A DNA stretch of 16,424 nt from Mobilitalea sp. (lineage in GTDB: Bacteria > Bacillota_A > Clostridia > Lachnospirales > Lachnospiraceae). The stretch covers positions 1-16,424 of the forward strand of contig JARKQP010000048.1 in NCBI GenBank assembly GCA_029974875.1. Reading direction: 5' to 3'. Below are positions 6,198 to 13,225 of the stretch, in pieces; the first letter of the stretch is position 1; each line of letters starts with the position of its first letter. Position numbers and translations under genes: made by a program. The notes below the pieces were generated by a model. That model saw only the letters and a program-made list of their open reading frames with translations. It searched no databases and was not told where the DNA came from.

Positions 6198-8951
6198 TTA
6201 TGGCAGCAGGTAATCGGTTATGAAATTAACACCATTATCCGTACCTCCGTCCGTATTTGTATCAGGATCTGTATCAGGGTCTGTACCTGTATCAGGATCC
6301 GTATCCGTGCCGGGATCCGTATTGGGATCCGTAACAGGATCTGAGCCAGTACCCGGTGTATTGGTATTTGAAGCCGGCGGGCCTGTATGGATGGTACAAT
6401 AGGTTTTAGGCAGTACATAAGGTGTATCAGCGGTCTTGCCGGTTTCCTCCTTGTTTAGGAATACGCCGGTTTTAACCCTGTGAAGAGGGCAGCTTTCCGT
6501 GGCCAAATCATGGGATATGGTACAAACGCTTGCCTGGACATGGACGTCACATTTTTCGGTAGGAGCCGTACCCTTGGCGAAATATTCGACCCGTACACTG
6601 TTGCCGCCCAGGTATTCGTTGCATAGGCCGTCGACTGCAAGCTTACCGGATTTGGTACAAATTTTTGCGGTCACAATGGAATCAGGGATGGTGAAATCCT
6701 TTGTTTCCAGGTTCTTTGCAATATGGACCTGTTCCATAATTGTTTTCCAAAGCTTCTTCGGATAAAGGGTATTTGACTGGGTACGGTTATTGTCAAAGCC
6801 TGACCATATGGTGGCAGTATAATAAGGGGTATAGCCGGAAAACCATAAATCATAGTAATTCGAGGTGGAGCCGGTCTTACCTGCGACGGGCATATCGATC
6901 TTAGTAAATCTTATGGCCTTACCGGTACCCTTAGTCACAACATCCTCCATGGCGCTGGTTAGCAGGAAGGCAGTGGACTCCTTCATGACCTGCTCCCTCT
7001 GCGGCTTGTTTTCTAATAATATTTTTCCGTTATGGGCCACGATCTTAGTGTAAAAGACCGGCTTTGTGTATACTCCGCTATTTGCAATGGCTGCGTAGGC
7101 TGCGGTTAATTCCAGGTTACTGACACCATCCGTCAGGCCGCCCAGAGCCATGGGATAATTGATATCGGATACGATTCTTCCGTCCGCTTCCTTCCGGGAT
7201 TCAACCAGGGAGGTGATTCCAAGCTTCGTCAGATAATCATAGCCCAGCTGTGGGGTTACCTTTGCAAAGGTTTTTACCGTTACAATATTCATGGAATCAT
7301 AGATACCCTGCCGCAGGGTAACAAGACCCTTATAATCATTGCTGGATGTCCAGTTATTTACCTCCCTGTCGGTACCGGGGTAATAATAGGGGGCGGCGTC
7401 GTCCTGTACGCTGGCTAAGGTCAGTCCTACGGTGTCCAAGGCCGGTAAATAGGTGGATAGGATCTTAAAGGTGGAGCCGGGCTGCCGGTAAGTGTTGGTC
7501 GCCCTATTCAGGGTCCGGTTGCCCTCCTTCTCACCGCGGCCGCCAATGATGGCAGCTACCTCACCGTTAGACTGGTTCATTACCACAAAGGAAGACTGGG
7601 GCTGGATCGTCATGGTTGCCTTCTCACCCAGGATGGTGTCCCCTGCTTCAACGATTGCCTCGCGGAAAGCATCTATCTTTTCCTGCATATCCTTCTTATC
7701 CAGGAAAAGGGCGGAGAACTTACTTCCATTGTCATCCACATACAGCCGGTCAGGGTCGTCATAGTCCTTATAATAGTCAAGCAAATCATTGGTATGGTAA
7801 TGTATCGTAGAGCCGTCTGCTTTCTGGACGGACAAGGCGTAGGTTAACTCCCAATAGGATACGCCCATATCCGGGAAATTTGCTTCATCACCGTAAGCAT
7901 CATCACAGATATCCTGGATCGTCGAATCCTGGGTGGTATAGATATCCAGGCCGCCGCTGTAGATCAGGTTGGAGGCCTGTGCCTCCGTATATCCCAGCTT
8001 TGACTGTAAATCCGCCATGACCTGCTCGATTAATTCATCAACAAAATAGCTGTAGTAGGAGGTGGTGTCTGTTTTGGAATTTAATGATTGGATCCTGGAA
8101 TAAACGTCATCCTCCATTGCCGCGTCATATTCTTCCTGGCTGCAATGTCCCTGCTTTAGCATTTCCTTGAGAATCTCATTTTTTCTTACCTCATTCTTCT
8201 CCGGATAGTTGATGGGATTGTTATATACCGGTGTTTGGGCGACGGCGGCAATAACGGCGGATTCGGATAAGGTTAGGTCCCTTGCATTTTTATTAAAATA
8301 CTTCTTGGCTGCGGTTTCAACACCGTAGGTTCCTGAGCCAAGGTTGCTGTTGTTTAAGTAGTATTCAAGGATCGTATCCTTGTCAAGCTTGTTTTCCAGC
8401 TGGACAGCCAGGTATTGCTCCTGGACCTTCCGCTCCAGACGTTCAAAAAAGGTTGCTTCACGCCCCCCGTCAAATACCTGGTTTTTCAACAGCTGCTGAG
8501 TAATTGTACTGGCTCCCTCGGAAAAACGTCCGGTGGTCAGCCCGATTACGGCAGCACGGAAAATACCACGCACATCAATTCCGTCATGCTGGTAGAAACG
8601 CTCGTCCTCGATGCTGATAAAGCAATATTTAAGGTATTCCGGCAAATCCTTCAGGTAAACGTACTCCCTGTTCGCATGTGCTCCGACCAGATACTCGATT
8701 TCATTGCCTTCCCGGTCATATACGGTAGTCGTATAGCCCTGGGGTACCACGTCGATCTGTGCTATGTCCGGGGCGCTGTCAATTAATCCCTTAACAAATC
8801 CAAGACCGGCGAAGGCACCGACTATGATGCAGGCCACGAACACCATAATACATAGGCGGAAGAGGGTTATTCTGGTTTTTGAAATGAGCCGGCGTGACGT
8901 TGATTTTATATGATGTTGTTTATTTTCAATTCCTTTTTTGCTAAAATCCAT
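6198..8951 (-). CDS. Class A penicillin-binding protein (bifunctional transglycosylase/transpeptidase, PBP1A type)
   Basis: A 917-residue enzyme that polymerises and cross-links peptidoglycan at the outer membrane face. From ATG 8951 it has a short cytoplasmic segment, one transmembrane helix at about 29-53, and a GT51 glycosyltransferase domain with EDERFYQHDGID (catalytic Glu115) and GASTITQQLLKN. The transpeptidase domain carries PGSTFK (Ser493, Lys496), SMN (Ser553, Asn555) and KTG (Lys692). A Cys-containing C-terminal region is followed by a tail of about 50 residues rich in Asp, Thr and Pro. In-frame ATGs also lie at 8963 and 8987. The ATG at 8963 is 5 nt after the stop of the leader peptide, and 8987 lacks a ribosome site. 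The dispersed element directly precedes the gene. Single-gene transcript. Confidence 0.93.
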   Translation of the reverse strand: MDFSKKGIENKQHHIKSTSRRLISKTRITLFRLCIMVFVACIIVGAFAGLGFVKGLIDSAPDIAQIDVVPQGYTTTVYDREGNEIEYLVGAHANREYVYLKDLPEYLKYCFISIEDERFYQHDGIDVRGIFRAAVIGLTTGRFSEGASTITQQLLKNQVFDGGREATFFERLERKVQEQYLAVQLENKLDKDTILEYYLNNSNLGSGTYGVETAAKKYFNKNARDLTLSESAVIAAVAQTPVYNNPINYPEKNEVRKNEILKEMLKQGHCSQEEYDAAMEDDVYSRIQSLNSKTDTTSYYSYFVDELIEQVMADLQSKLGYTEAQASNLIYSGGLDIYTTQDSTIQDICDDAYGDEANFPDMGVSYWELTYALSVQKADGSTIHYHTNDLLDYYKDYDDPDRLYVDDNGSKFSALFLDKKDMQEKIDAFREAIVEAGDTILGEKATMTIQPQSSFVVMNQSNGEVAAIIGGRGEKEGNRTLNRATNTYRQPGSTFKILSTYLPALDTVGLTLASVQDDAAPYYYPGTDREVNNWTSSNDYKGLVTLRQGIYDSMNIVTVKTFAKVTPQLGYDYLTKLGITSLVESRKEADGRIVSDINYPMALGGLTDGVSNLELTAAYAAIANSGVYTKPVFYTKIVAHNGKILLENKPQREQVMKESTAFLLTSAMEDVVTKGTGKAIRFTKIDMPVAGKTGSTSNYYDLWFSGYTPYYTATIWSGFDNNRTQSNTLYPKKLWKTIMEQVHIAKNLETKDFTIPDSIVTAKICTKSGKLAVDGLCNEYLGGNSVRVEYFAKGTAPTEKCDVHVQASVCTISHDLATESCPLHRVKTGVFLNKEETGKTADTPYVLPKTYCTIHTGPPASNTNTPGTGSDPVTDPNTDPGTDTDPDTGTDPDTDPDTNTDGGTDNGVNFITDYLLP
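6238..6353 (-). repeat. Degenerate 6/12-bp repeats encoding the Asp/Thr/Pro tail of the PBP
   Basis: On the plus strand the segment repeats variants of GGATCCGTA and TCAGGATCTGTA every 6, 12 or 18 bp. It encodes DP-T, DT and GT dipeptides in the last part of the PBP. All variation is in multiples of three, so copy-number changes would keep the frame. Such tails are expected to be flexible and wall-spanning; a specific role cannot be read from the sequence. Confidence 0.7.
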
Positions 8952-9053
8952 AATGATGTCCATGCCCTTTACTGCACAAAGCGCCATGAAAACGCTGGCA
9001 TGGACTCGGTCCTCCCTTCGTTAATTGAATTTAATTCTTTCAACCTAACCTCC
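8949..9053 (-). repeat. Dispersed structured element, copy 2 (upstream of the PBP gene)
   Basis: A minus-strand copy of the element also found at 2198-2300 and 10412-10511. In transcript order it has GGTTAG and an AT-rich stretch, GGGAGG (plus-strand 9011-9016), GGACCGAGTCC (9002-9012), and the leader peptide frame (8969-9001). Then come AGGGC and ATGGACATCATTATG, which enters the PBP gene. The stem GTCCATGCC/GGCATGGAC (plus-strand 8997-9005 with 8958-8966) is a perfect 9-bp helix around 30 nt. Confidence 0.88.
8969..9001 (-). CDS. Putative 10-residue leader peptide upstream of the PBP gene
   Basis: ATG to TAA encodes MPAFSWRFVQ. GGAGG lies 9 nt upstream, a good spacing. The copy at 10432-10464 encodes MPALSLQFVR in the same position, the same length and with the same distance to the next ATG. 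The stop is followed after 5 nt by ATG 8963, in frame with the PBP, which suggests translational coupling. Translation is not proven. Conservation could instead reflect RNA structure or recent common descent of the copies. Confidence 0.4.
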   Translation of the reverse strand: MPAFSWRFVQ

Positions 9054-9084
9054 AATGCAATAGAACATTACTTGTCTGATGCCC

Positions 9085-9113
9085 ATTATACCTCATTCCG
9101 GGCCTGAAATAAA
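9085..9113 (-). promoter_or_regulatory. Possible sigma-A promoter for the PBP gene
   Basis: On the minus strand, a perfect -10 box TATAAT (plus 9085-9090) is preceded after 17 nt by TTTATT (9108-9113), a weak -35. Transcription from here would give a leader of about 125 nt containing the whole dispersed element. Confidence 0.4.
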
Positions 9114-9352
9114 GAAAAATTATCGGTGCCAATTTCTGCGGTATGGTTAATCGTTTTTTCATTCTGTATTTTCCTCTTTATTTTCTCCTTTTTCGGGGCA
9201 AAAAATTTAAAAAAAGTGGTTCCATTTATGAGGAAAAGTTACCAGATATATACATGAAATCGAATGATAAATAAGGTATTAATAGATACTTATTCACGAA
9301 ACGTGGAGTAATGTCGAAATATAAGGACGCCGATAAAATGGTGCGTTAAATA
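9114..9352. other. AT-rich intergenic region without recognisable gene
   Basis: This lies between the divergent PBP and DUF6514-like genes. It is strongly AT-rich with T-tracts at 9152-9200. It holds one imperfect hairpin (9270-9294: AATAAG-G-TAT, loop, ATACTTATT) and a single TGTCGAA at 9312-9318 that resembles a Spo0A box but is expected by chance. I see no convincing RNA gene or protein gene. Confidence 0.5.
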
Positions 9353-9356
9353 GTGC

Positions 9357-9384
9357 TTTTCAAATGGAATTATCAGTGTATAAT
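9357..9384 (+). promoter_or_regulatory. Possible sigma-A promoter for the DUF6514-like gene
   Basis: TTTTCA (9357-9362), a 16-nt spacer, then a perfect -10 box TATAAT (9379-9384). It lies about 50 nt before the start codon at 9435. Confidence 0.45.
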
Positions 9385-9434
9385 AAAAATCGTCAGTTGT
9401 TTTCTGTTATATATTATGTTTGGGGGTAAAATTC

Positions 9435-9725
9435 ATGAAACAGTTACAGTTACTTTTCAGCAACGAGGTACTGCTTGAGGATGCACGTGTGATGAAGCTA
9501 GACTATTGTCTTACCGAGCGAAGCTTGGAATCTGATCAGAATACCCCGTATTATGGGGTTAGAATTACGAAACGATTGGATGATAGCGTAGAAGCTGATG
9601 AAATCACCGGAATATCAACGTCAAGGGACGTTGTTGTATCTATTATTACAAAGCTGTGCCAACATGAAGTGACGCCAATCTCCATGGTCGAAATTGTGGA
9701 TGAATTGGTAACGCAAGGGATATAG
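9435..9725 (+). CDS. DUF6514-like small protein
   Basis: A 96-residue soluble protein. The central YYGVRI, the later ISTSRDVV and the ending LCQHEVTPISMVEIVDELV resemble the clostridial family I know as DUF6514, which has no assigned biochemical function. The assignment is from memory of its pattern (Y-G-I..., IST-R..., V-P-H-hydrophobic...). The frame is open from a TTG at 9420, but ATG 9435 with GGGGGT about 8 nt upstream is the better start. It is a single gene, convergent with yigZ, with only 38 nt between the two stops and no clear terminator there. Confidence 0.7.
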   Translation: MKQLQLLFSNEVLLEDARVMKLDYCLTERSLESDQNTPYYGVRITKRLDDSVEADEITGISTSRDVVVSIITKLCQHEVTPISMVEIVDELVTQGI

Positions 9726-9763
9726 TGCTACATAGAGAAAGCTCCACTTAATGCAGCGCTAGT

Positions 9764-10414
9764 TTAAAAGAGATGTACTTTACCGTCCAGCATGGTAAAA
9801 TACACTTGCCCTGAGGTCTCTAAGATGGCTGAGCCGTTGGACAGCTCAGCCATCTTTATGGACAAGTTGTCGAGTTTGCTTGGCGGTACCAATAAATGTA
9901 ACAGAACGTCCTCCGTATAATCAGCAGATAAAATGGTAATCTGCTCCTGGGCAGCCAGATACTGAAGCTTCCCCAAGGTATTATAGTCAGTTGTAACCTC
10001 AAGCTGTATGCCCAGCTGTTTGGTTATAATCCTACTCTGGTTTAAGCCTTCCACCGTTGCTGATTGGTAGGCCTTAACTAATCCCCCGGTTCCGAGTAGC
10101 GTTCCGCCAAAATACCTGGTAACTACAACAACAAGATTTGTTAACTCACGTGCCAATAAAACATCCAGCATGGGTCTGCCGGCGGTTTTACTTGGCTCTC
10201 CGTCATCAGAGCAGCGCAGGATGGGGTTTTTGGTACCAATAATATAAGCAGAGCAGTTATGGCTCGCATCCCAGTATTTTTTCTTCAATCCATCGATAAA
10301 ATCAATTGCTTCCTCCTCTGCCTGGACAGGCTGGACGGTAGCGATGAACCTGGATTTCTTCATTACGGTTTCTGCAGTACCACCTTCAAAGACAGTATAG
10401 AATACTTCTTTCAT
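9764..10414 (-). CDS. YigZ/IMPACT family protein (UPF0029)
   Basis: A 216-residue protein of the YigZ/IMPACT family. Members adopt a two-domain fold; the eukaryotic relative IMPACT regulates translation control by Gcn2, while the bacterial role is unsettled. Family blocks are intact: KKSRFIA near the start, the SHNCSAYIIG segment, SDDGEPSKTAGRPML, and VVTRYFGGTLLGTGGLVKAY. The C-terminal ferredoxin-like domain follows. The start is placed at ATG 10414. An in-frame ATG at 10426 lies only 5 nt after the stop of the leader peptide in the dispersed element and could be the real start if translation is coupled. Length is normal for the family. Nothing in its function explains why it shares a leader element with spoIIAB and a PBP. 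Confidence 0.93.
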   Translation of the reverse strand: MKEVFYTVFEGGTAETVMKKSRFIATVQPVQAEEEAIDFIDGLKKKYWDASHNCSAYIIGTKNPILRCSDDGEPSKTAGRPMLDVLLARELTNLVVVVTRYFGGTLLGTGGLVKAYQSATVEGLNQSRIITKQLGIQLEVTTDYNTLGKLQYLAAQEQITILSADYTEDVLLHLLVPPSKLDNLSIKMAELSNGSAILETSGQVYFTMLDGKVHLF

Positions 10415-10511
10415 ATGTATGCCCATGCCCTCTACCGCACAAATTGCAATGAAAGTGCTGGCATGGACCCGGTCCCTCCTTTATTCACTAATTTTATTTC
10501 TTCTAACCTTC
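10412..10511 (-). repeat. Dispersed structured element, copy 3 (upstream of yigZ)
   Basis: A minus-strand copy, roughly three quarters identical to copy 1 over the core and alignable without gaps. In transcript order it has GAAGGTTAG, an AT-rich stretch, AGGAGGGACCGGGTCC, the leader frame (10432-10464), AGGGC, and ATGGGCATACATATG. The stem GTCCATGCC/GGCATGGGC (plus 10460-10468 with 10421-10429) closes a 30-nt loop with one G-U pair. An inner GCAC/GTGC helix is possible. The end ATGGGCAT....ATGAAA is nearly the same as in copy 1. Confidence 0.88.
10432..10464 (-). CDS. Putative 10-residue leader peptide upstream of yigZ
   Basis: ATG to TAG encodes MPALSLQFVR. AGGAGG (plus 10475-10480) lies 10 nt upstream. 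It matches the leader before the PBP gene at M, P, A, S, F and V, with identical length. The stop is 5 nt before ATG 10426, which is in frame with YigZ. Evidence is comparative only. Confidence 0.4.
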   Translation of the reverse strand: MPALSLQFVR

Positions 10512-10591
10512 GGATCCTTCCTTGTATTTTGCAATAATAATAAGAATAGTTTTCCACGGGGATGTTGATATTCAAAGGGTTCTTTGGTATC

Positions 10592-10616
10592 ATTATACTA
10601 GCTGGCTAAATATAAT
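10592..10616. promoter_or_regulatory. Divergent -10 boxes for yigZ (minus) and the VanZ-like gene (plus)
   Basis: TATAAT reads on the minus strand at 10592-10597 and on the plus strand at 10611-10616. Neither has a good -35 at 17 nt (TGCTAT for yigZ, TATCAT for the VanZ-like gene). The plus-strand box is about 30 nt before the start at 10645. The two promoters, if real, would overlap and compete. Confidence 0.35.
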
Positions 10617-10644
10617 AGCATAAGGTTTTTATTTGGAGGCACCA

Positions 10645-11151
10645 ATGGAATTAAAAAAAGTTTCATGGATACCAGCAATTATTGTTATGGTTATCATCTT
10701 TGTCTTTTCATCCAAGCCTGCAGACAGCTCCAACGAAAGCAGCCTGACCATTGCCGGACAGCTTCTGTCCGCTTATGAAAATACTGTACAGGTACAGTTT
10801 GATGAAGGACAAAGGGACGAAATATTAGAGATAATGAATTTTTTTGTACGGAAGGGCTCTCATTTTTGCGAATACGCTTTGCTTGCTGTAACCCTTGCCC
10901 TTCATTTTTACTTCCATGGCTTAAGGGAGAGGCTGGGGAGATTATTCTTCCTGCCGGTTGCCCTGTCAGCCATATATGCAGCTACAGATGAATTCCATCA
11001 GACCTTTGTCCCGGGCCGGAGCGGTCAGCTTCAGGATGTATTGATTGATACTACAGGAGCGGCGGCAGGGATGCTGTTCTTTTTTCTGGTCTTAAGGATA
11101 TATCATTTCCATCGCAATAGAAAGTCTGTTACAGGCCAGCCTGTTAAATAG
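10645..11151 (+). CDS. VanZ-like family membrane protein
   Basis: A 168-residue membrane protein. Helix 1 is at about residues 7-23 (IPAIIVMVIIFVFSSKP), followed by a polar loop. FVRKGSHFCEYALLAV is the characteristic Lys-His-...-Glu-Tyr motif of the VanZ-like family. Two further helices are separated by ATDEFHQTFVPGRSGQLQDVLIDTTGA, a highly typical VanZ block. VanZ itself confers low-level teicoplanin resistance, but most family members are of unknown function, and there is no vancomycin cluster here. The frame is open from TTG 10633, but GGAGG at 10635-10639 is the ribosome site for ATG 10645. Confidence 0.9.
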   Translation: MELKKVSWIPAIIVMVIIFVFSSKPADSSNESSLTIAGQLLSAYENTVQVQFDEGQRDEILEIMNFFVRKGSHFCEYALLAVTLALHFYFHGLRERLGRLFFLPVALSAIYAATDEFHQTFVPGRSGQLQDVLIDTTGAAAGMLFFFLVLRIYHFHRNRKSVTGQPVK

Positions 11152-11202
11152 TGGATGGCAAAATGGCAGCACTGTTATCCAAAAGCTGGACGTGTCAGCA
11201 CA

Positions 11203-11385
11203 CTAGGCTGCCGTGAACCGGTTTAGTTCTTTCATATAAGTATAATGGATGGAGGAAAGGATGGCTTCAATATGGCTCCGGTCTATATTCAGGCCTTTGC
11301 ACAGCTCATCCAGGCTATGATATTCGTCACGCAGCTTTGTGTTGATATAGCTTAATAGGATGTGGGGGTCTTTAGGAATATTCAT
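11203..11385 (-). CDS. DUF4250 domain protein
   Basis: A 60-residue protein beginning MNIPKDPHILLSYINTKLRD, the hallmark of DUF4250, a small uncharacterised family of Firmicutes and Bacteroidetes. The second half (LDELCKGLNIDRSHIEAILSSI) reads like a helix-turn-helix, but DNA binding is not established. The length is typical. On the minus strand TTGGAG lies 5-6 nt before the ATG. Convergent with the VanZ-like gene, with 51 nt between their stops. Confidence 0.9.
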   Translation of the reverse strand: MNIPKDPHILLSYINTKLRDEYHSLDELCKGLNIDRSHIEAILSSIHYTYMKELNRFTAA

Positions 11386-11527
11386 GTCGGCTCCAATCTG
11401 CCATTTCGCGGGCAGCTAAAATTTTCGTAGGTAATGCTCCATACCTATTTAATTATGCACATTTCAAGGAAATTTTCAATAAAATTTATATAAGACAGTA
11501 CTTTAGTATCTGTGGGAGGTAATTGGG

Positions 11528-12847
11528 TTGGATTTATTTGATTATATGCGGGATAATACAATGAAGAAGGAAGCACCGCTTGCCTCCAGGCTCCGTCCTG
11601 AGACCCTGGAGGAGGTTGTAGGGCAAAGGCATATCATTGGCAAGGACAAGCTGCTTTACCGCGCTATTAAGGCGGATAAGCTAAGCTCCATCGTCTTTTA
11701 TGGACCTCCTGGAACAGGAAAAACCACACTGGCTAAGGTAATTGCAAATACTACCAGCTCCATCTTCACACAAATTAATGCGACGGCAGCAGGGAAAAAG
11801 GATATGGAGGCAGTAGTAGGGGAGGCAAAGAATAATATAGGTCAGTATGGGAAGAGGACTATATTATTTATCGACGAGATCCACCGGTTTAATAAAGGGC
11901 AGCAGGATTATCTCCTGCCCTTCGTAGAAGACGGGACCATCATCTTAATTGGAGCAACTACGGAGAATCCTTATTTTGAGGTGAACTCAGCTTTACTTTC
12001 ACGTTCCATTATCTTTGAATTAAAGCCGTTAGATAAAGAGGACATCAAAACCTTGCTGCTAAGAGCAGTGGATGACCGGGAAAAGGGACTGGGAGTGTAT
12101 GCTGCGGTAATTGAAGAGGACGCCCTGGAGTTTCTGGCAGACATCGCAAACGGGGATGCAAGGTCGGCTTTAAATGCAATAGAGATCGGTGTCCTTACCA
12201 CGGGGCGGTCGGAGGATGGAAAAATCCATATCACATTGCCTGTGGCTTCCGAATGTATTCAAAAACGGGTGCTCCGGTATGACAAGGATGGGGACAACCA
12301 TTATGATACCATCTCCGCATTTATTAAAAGCATGCGGGGCTCAGACCCGGATGCGGCTATCTATTATCTTGCCCGGATGCTATATGCCGGGGAGGCGGTT
12401 GCATTTATTGCGAGAAGGATTATGATCTGTGCCGCGGAGGATGTTTCAAATGCAGATCCCAATGCACTGGTAGTGGCAACCTCGGCAGCTTTGGCCGTGG
12501 AGCGTCTTGGTATGCCGGAGGCACGGATTGTCCTAGCCCAGGCGGCAGCTTATGTTGCCTGTGCACCTAAGAGTAATTCCGCAATCTGCGCCATTGATGA
12601 GGCAATGTCTGTTGTACAGAATGAAAAGACGGCCACGATACCGGTCTATCTTATGGATTCCCACTATAAGGGAGCTACGAAGCTGGGACATGGGCTGGGG
12701 TATAAATATGCCCATAGCTACGAAAACCACTATGTGGAGCAGCAATACCTGCCGGACGAAATAAAGGACCGTGTATTTTACGTTCCGTCCGACAACGGAT
12801 ATGAGAAGCAGATACAGGAATACTTTAAAAAAATAAAAGGGGAATAG
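11528..12847 (+). CDS. rarA: Replication-associated recombination protein A (RarA/MgsA, AAA+ ATPase)
   Basis: A 439-residue AAA+ ATPase related to clamp-loader subunits and eukaryotic WRIP1. It acts at stalled replication forks. The N-terminal DLFDYM...PLASRLRP segment is typical. Walker A is GPPGTGKT (59-66, Lys65) and Walker B is LFIDEIHRF (113-121). Sensor 1 is GATTENPYFEVNSALLSRS. The C-terminal oligomerisation region carries MRGSDPDAAIYYLARMLYAGE and ends with the typical PD-hydrophobic block. The start is TTG 11528 with GGGAGG 8 nt upstream; no upstream ATG fits the family alignment. Complete and apparently functional. Its stop codon lies inside the terminator hairpin. Confidence 0.95.
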   Translation: MDLFDYMRDNTMKKEAPLASRLRPETLEEVVGQRHIIGKDKLLYRAIKADKLSSIVFYGPPGTGKTTLAKVIANTTSSIFTQINATAAGKKDMEAVVGEAKNNIGQYGKRTILFIDEIHRFNKGQQDYLLPFVEDGTIILIGATTENPYFEVNSALLSRSIIFELKPLDKEDIKTLLLRAVDDREKGLGVYAAVIEEDALEFLADIANGDARSALNAIEIGVLTTGRSEDGKIHITLPVASECIQKRVLRYDKDGDNHYDTISAFIKSMRGSDPDAAIYYLARMLYAGEAVAFIARRIMICAAEDVSNADPNALVVATSAALAVERLGMPEARIVLAQAAAYVACAPKSNSAICAIDEAMSVVQNEKTATIPVYLMDSHYKGATKLGHGLGYKYAHSYENHYVEQQYLPDEIKDRVFYVPSDNGYEKQIQEYFKKIKGE

Positions 12848-12862
12848 CGTAGCTGATTCCCC
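12831..12862. terminator. Bidirectional terminator between rarA and the small membrane protein
   Basis: GGGGAAT (12839-12845) pairs with ATTCCCC (12856-12862) across 10 nt. On the minus strand the stem is followed by TTTTATTTTTTT (complement of 12827-12838), an excellent terminator for the 76-residue gene. On the plus strand the tail TTCCTT is weaker. Confidence 0.75.
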
Positions 12863-12887
12863 TTCCTTATAATGCCTGGTATTGCAT

Positions 12888-13118
12888 TTATACTTCCTTA
12901 TTATCAGGGTCGCTATCCGTATCCTTTTTATGTGCCAGCTTATAAAAGACCTGGAAAAACCAAAGGATGATGGGTATTACAATAGTACTGAACAAGCAGG
13001 CGATAAATAAACCATTGGAATATTCAGTAGCAAAAAAGGAGGATATAAAAAAGAGTATATACATGGAGGCAATAAAAATAATACCGATGATGGCGGAGAT
13101 ACGTTTTACTTTATTCAT
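12888..13118 (-). CDS. Small two-helix membrane protein
   Basis: A 76-residue protein: a short basic start (MNKVKR), helix 1 at about residues 8-29, a polar turn EYSNG, helix 2 at about 36-58, and a charged tail rich in Lys and Asp (KKDTDSDPDNKEV). By charge both ends should be cytoplasmic. AGAAAGGAT lies about 7 nt before the ATG on the minus strand. I do not recognise a named family. A promoter (13153-13181) and terminator (12831-12862) bracket it, so it appears to be a stand-alone expressed gene. Confidence 0.75.
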   Translation of the reverse strand: MNKVKRISAIIGIIFIASMYILFFISSFFATEYSNGLFIACLFSTIVIPIILWFFQVFYKLAHKKDTDSDPDNKEV

Positions 13119-13152
13119 AACAGATCCTTTCTAGGTGGTTAGCTTGTACTTC

Positions 13153-13181
13153 ATTATATAGAACATCATAAGAAAAATCAA
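13153..13181 (-). promoter_or_regulatory. Sigma-A-type promoter for the 76-residue membrane protein
   Basis: On the minus strand: TTGATT (plus 13176-13181), a 17-nt spacer, then a perfect TATAAT (13153-13158), 35 nt before the start codon. Confidence 0.5.
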
Positions 13182-13225
13182 TAATACAAAAGAAAAATGA
13201 AGCTGTTGCGGAAGGAGAACACTAC

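Noticed and set aside
8415..8786. 123-residue plus-strand reading frame opposite the PBP gene
   Set aside because: Antisense shadow of the conserved glycosyltransferase domain, with no ribosome site or family resemblance.
9040..9162. A 40-codon reading frame on the minus strand starting MKKRLTIPQK upstream of the PBP element
   Set aside because: It overlaps the probable -10 box, has only a weak AGAGG site, no recognisable family, and ends inside the repeat element.
9312..9318. TGTCGAA resembling a Spo0A box
   Set aside because: A single six-fixed-base match; several are expected by chance in a window of this size, and no second box or sporulation gene is adjacent.
11165..11212. GGCAGC...GCTGCC with inner GCTG/CAGC as a terminator between the VanZ-like and DUF4250 genes
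   Set aside because: Long interior loop and no T run on either strand; not convincing.
11428..11447. TAGGTA...TACCTA hairpin upstream of rarA
   Set aside because: Only a 6-bp AT-rich stem with an 8-nt loop and no related copy; expected by chance.
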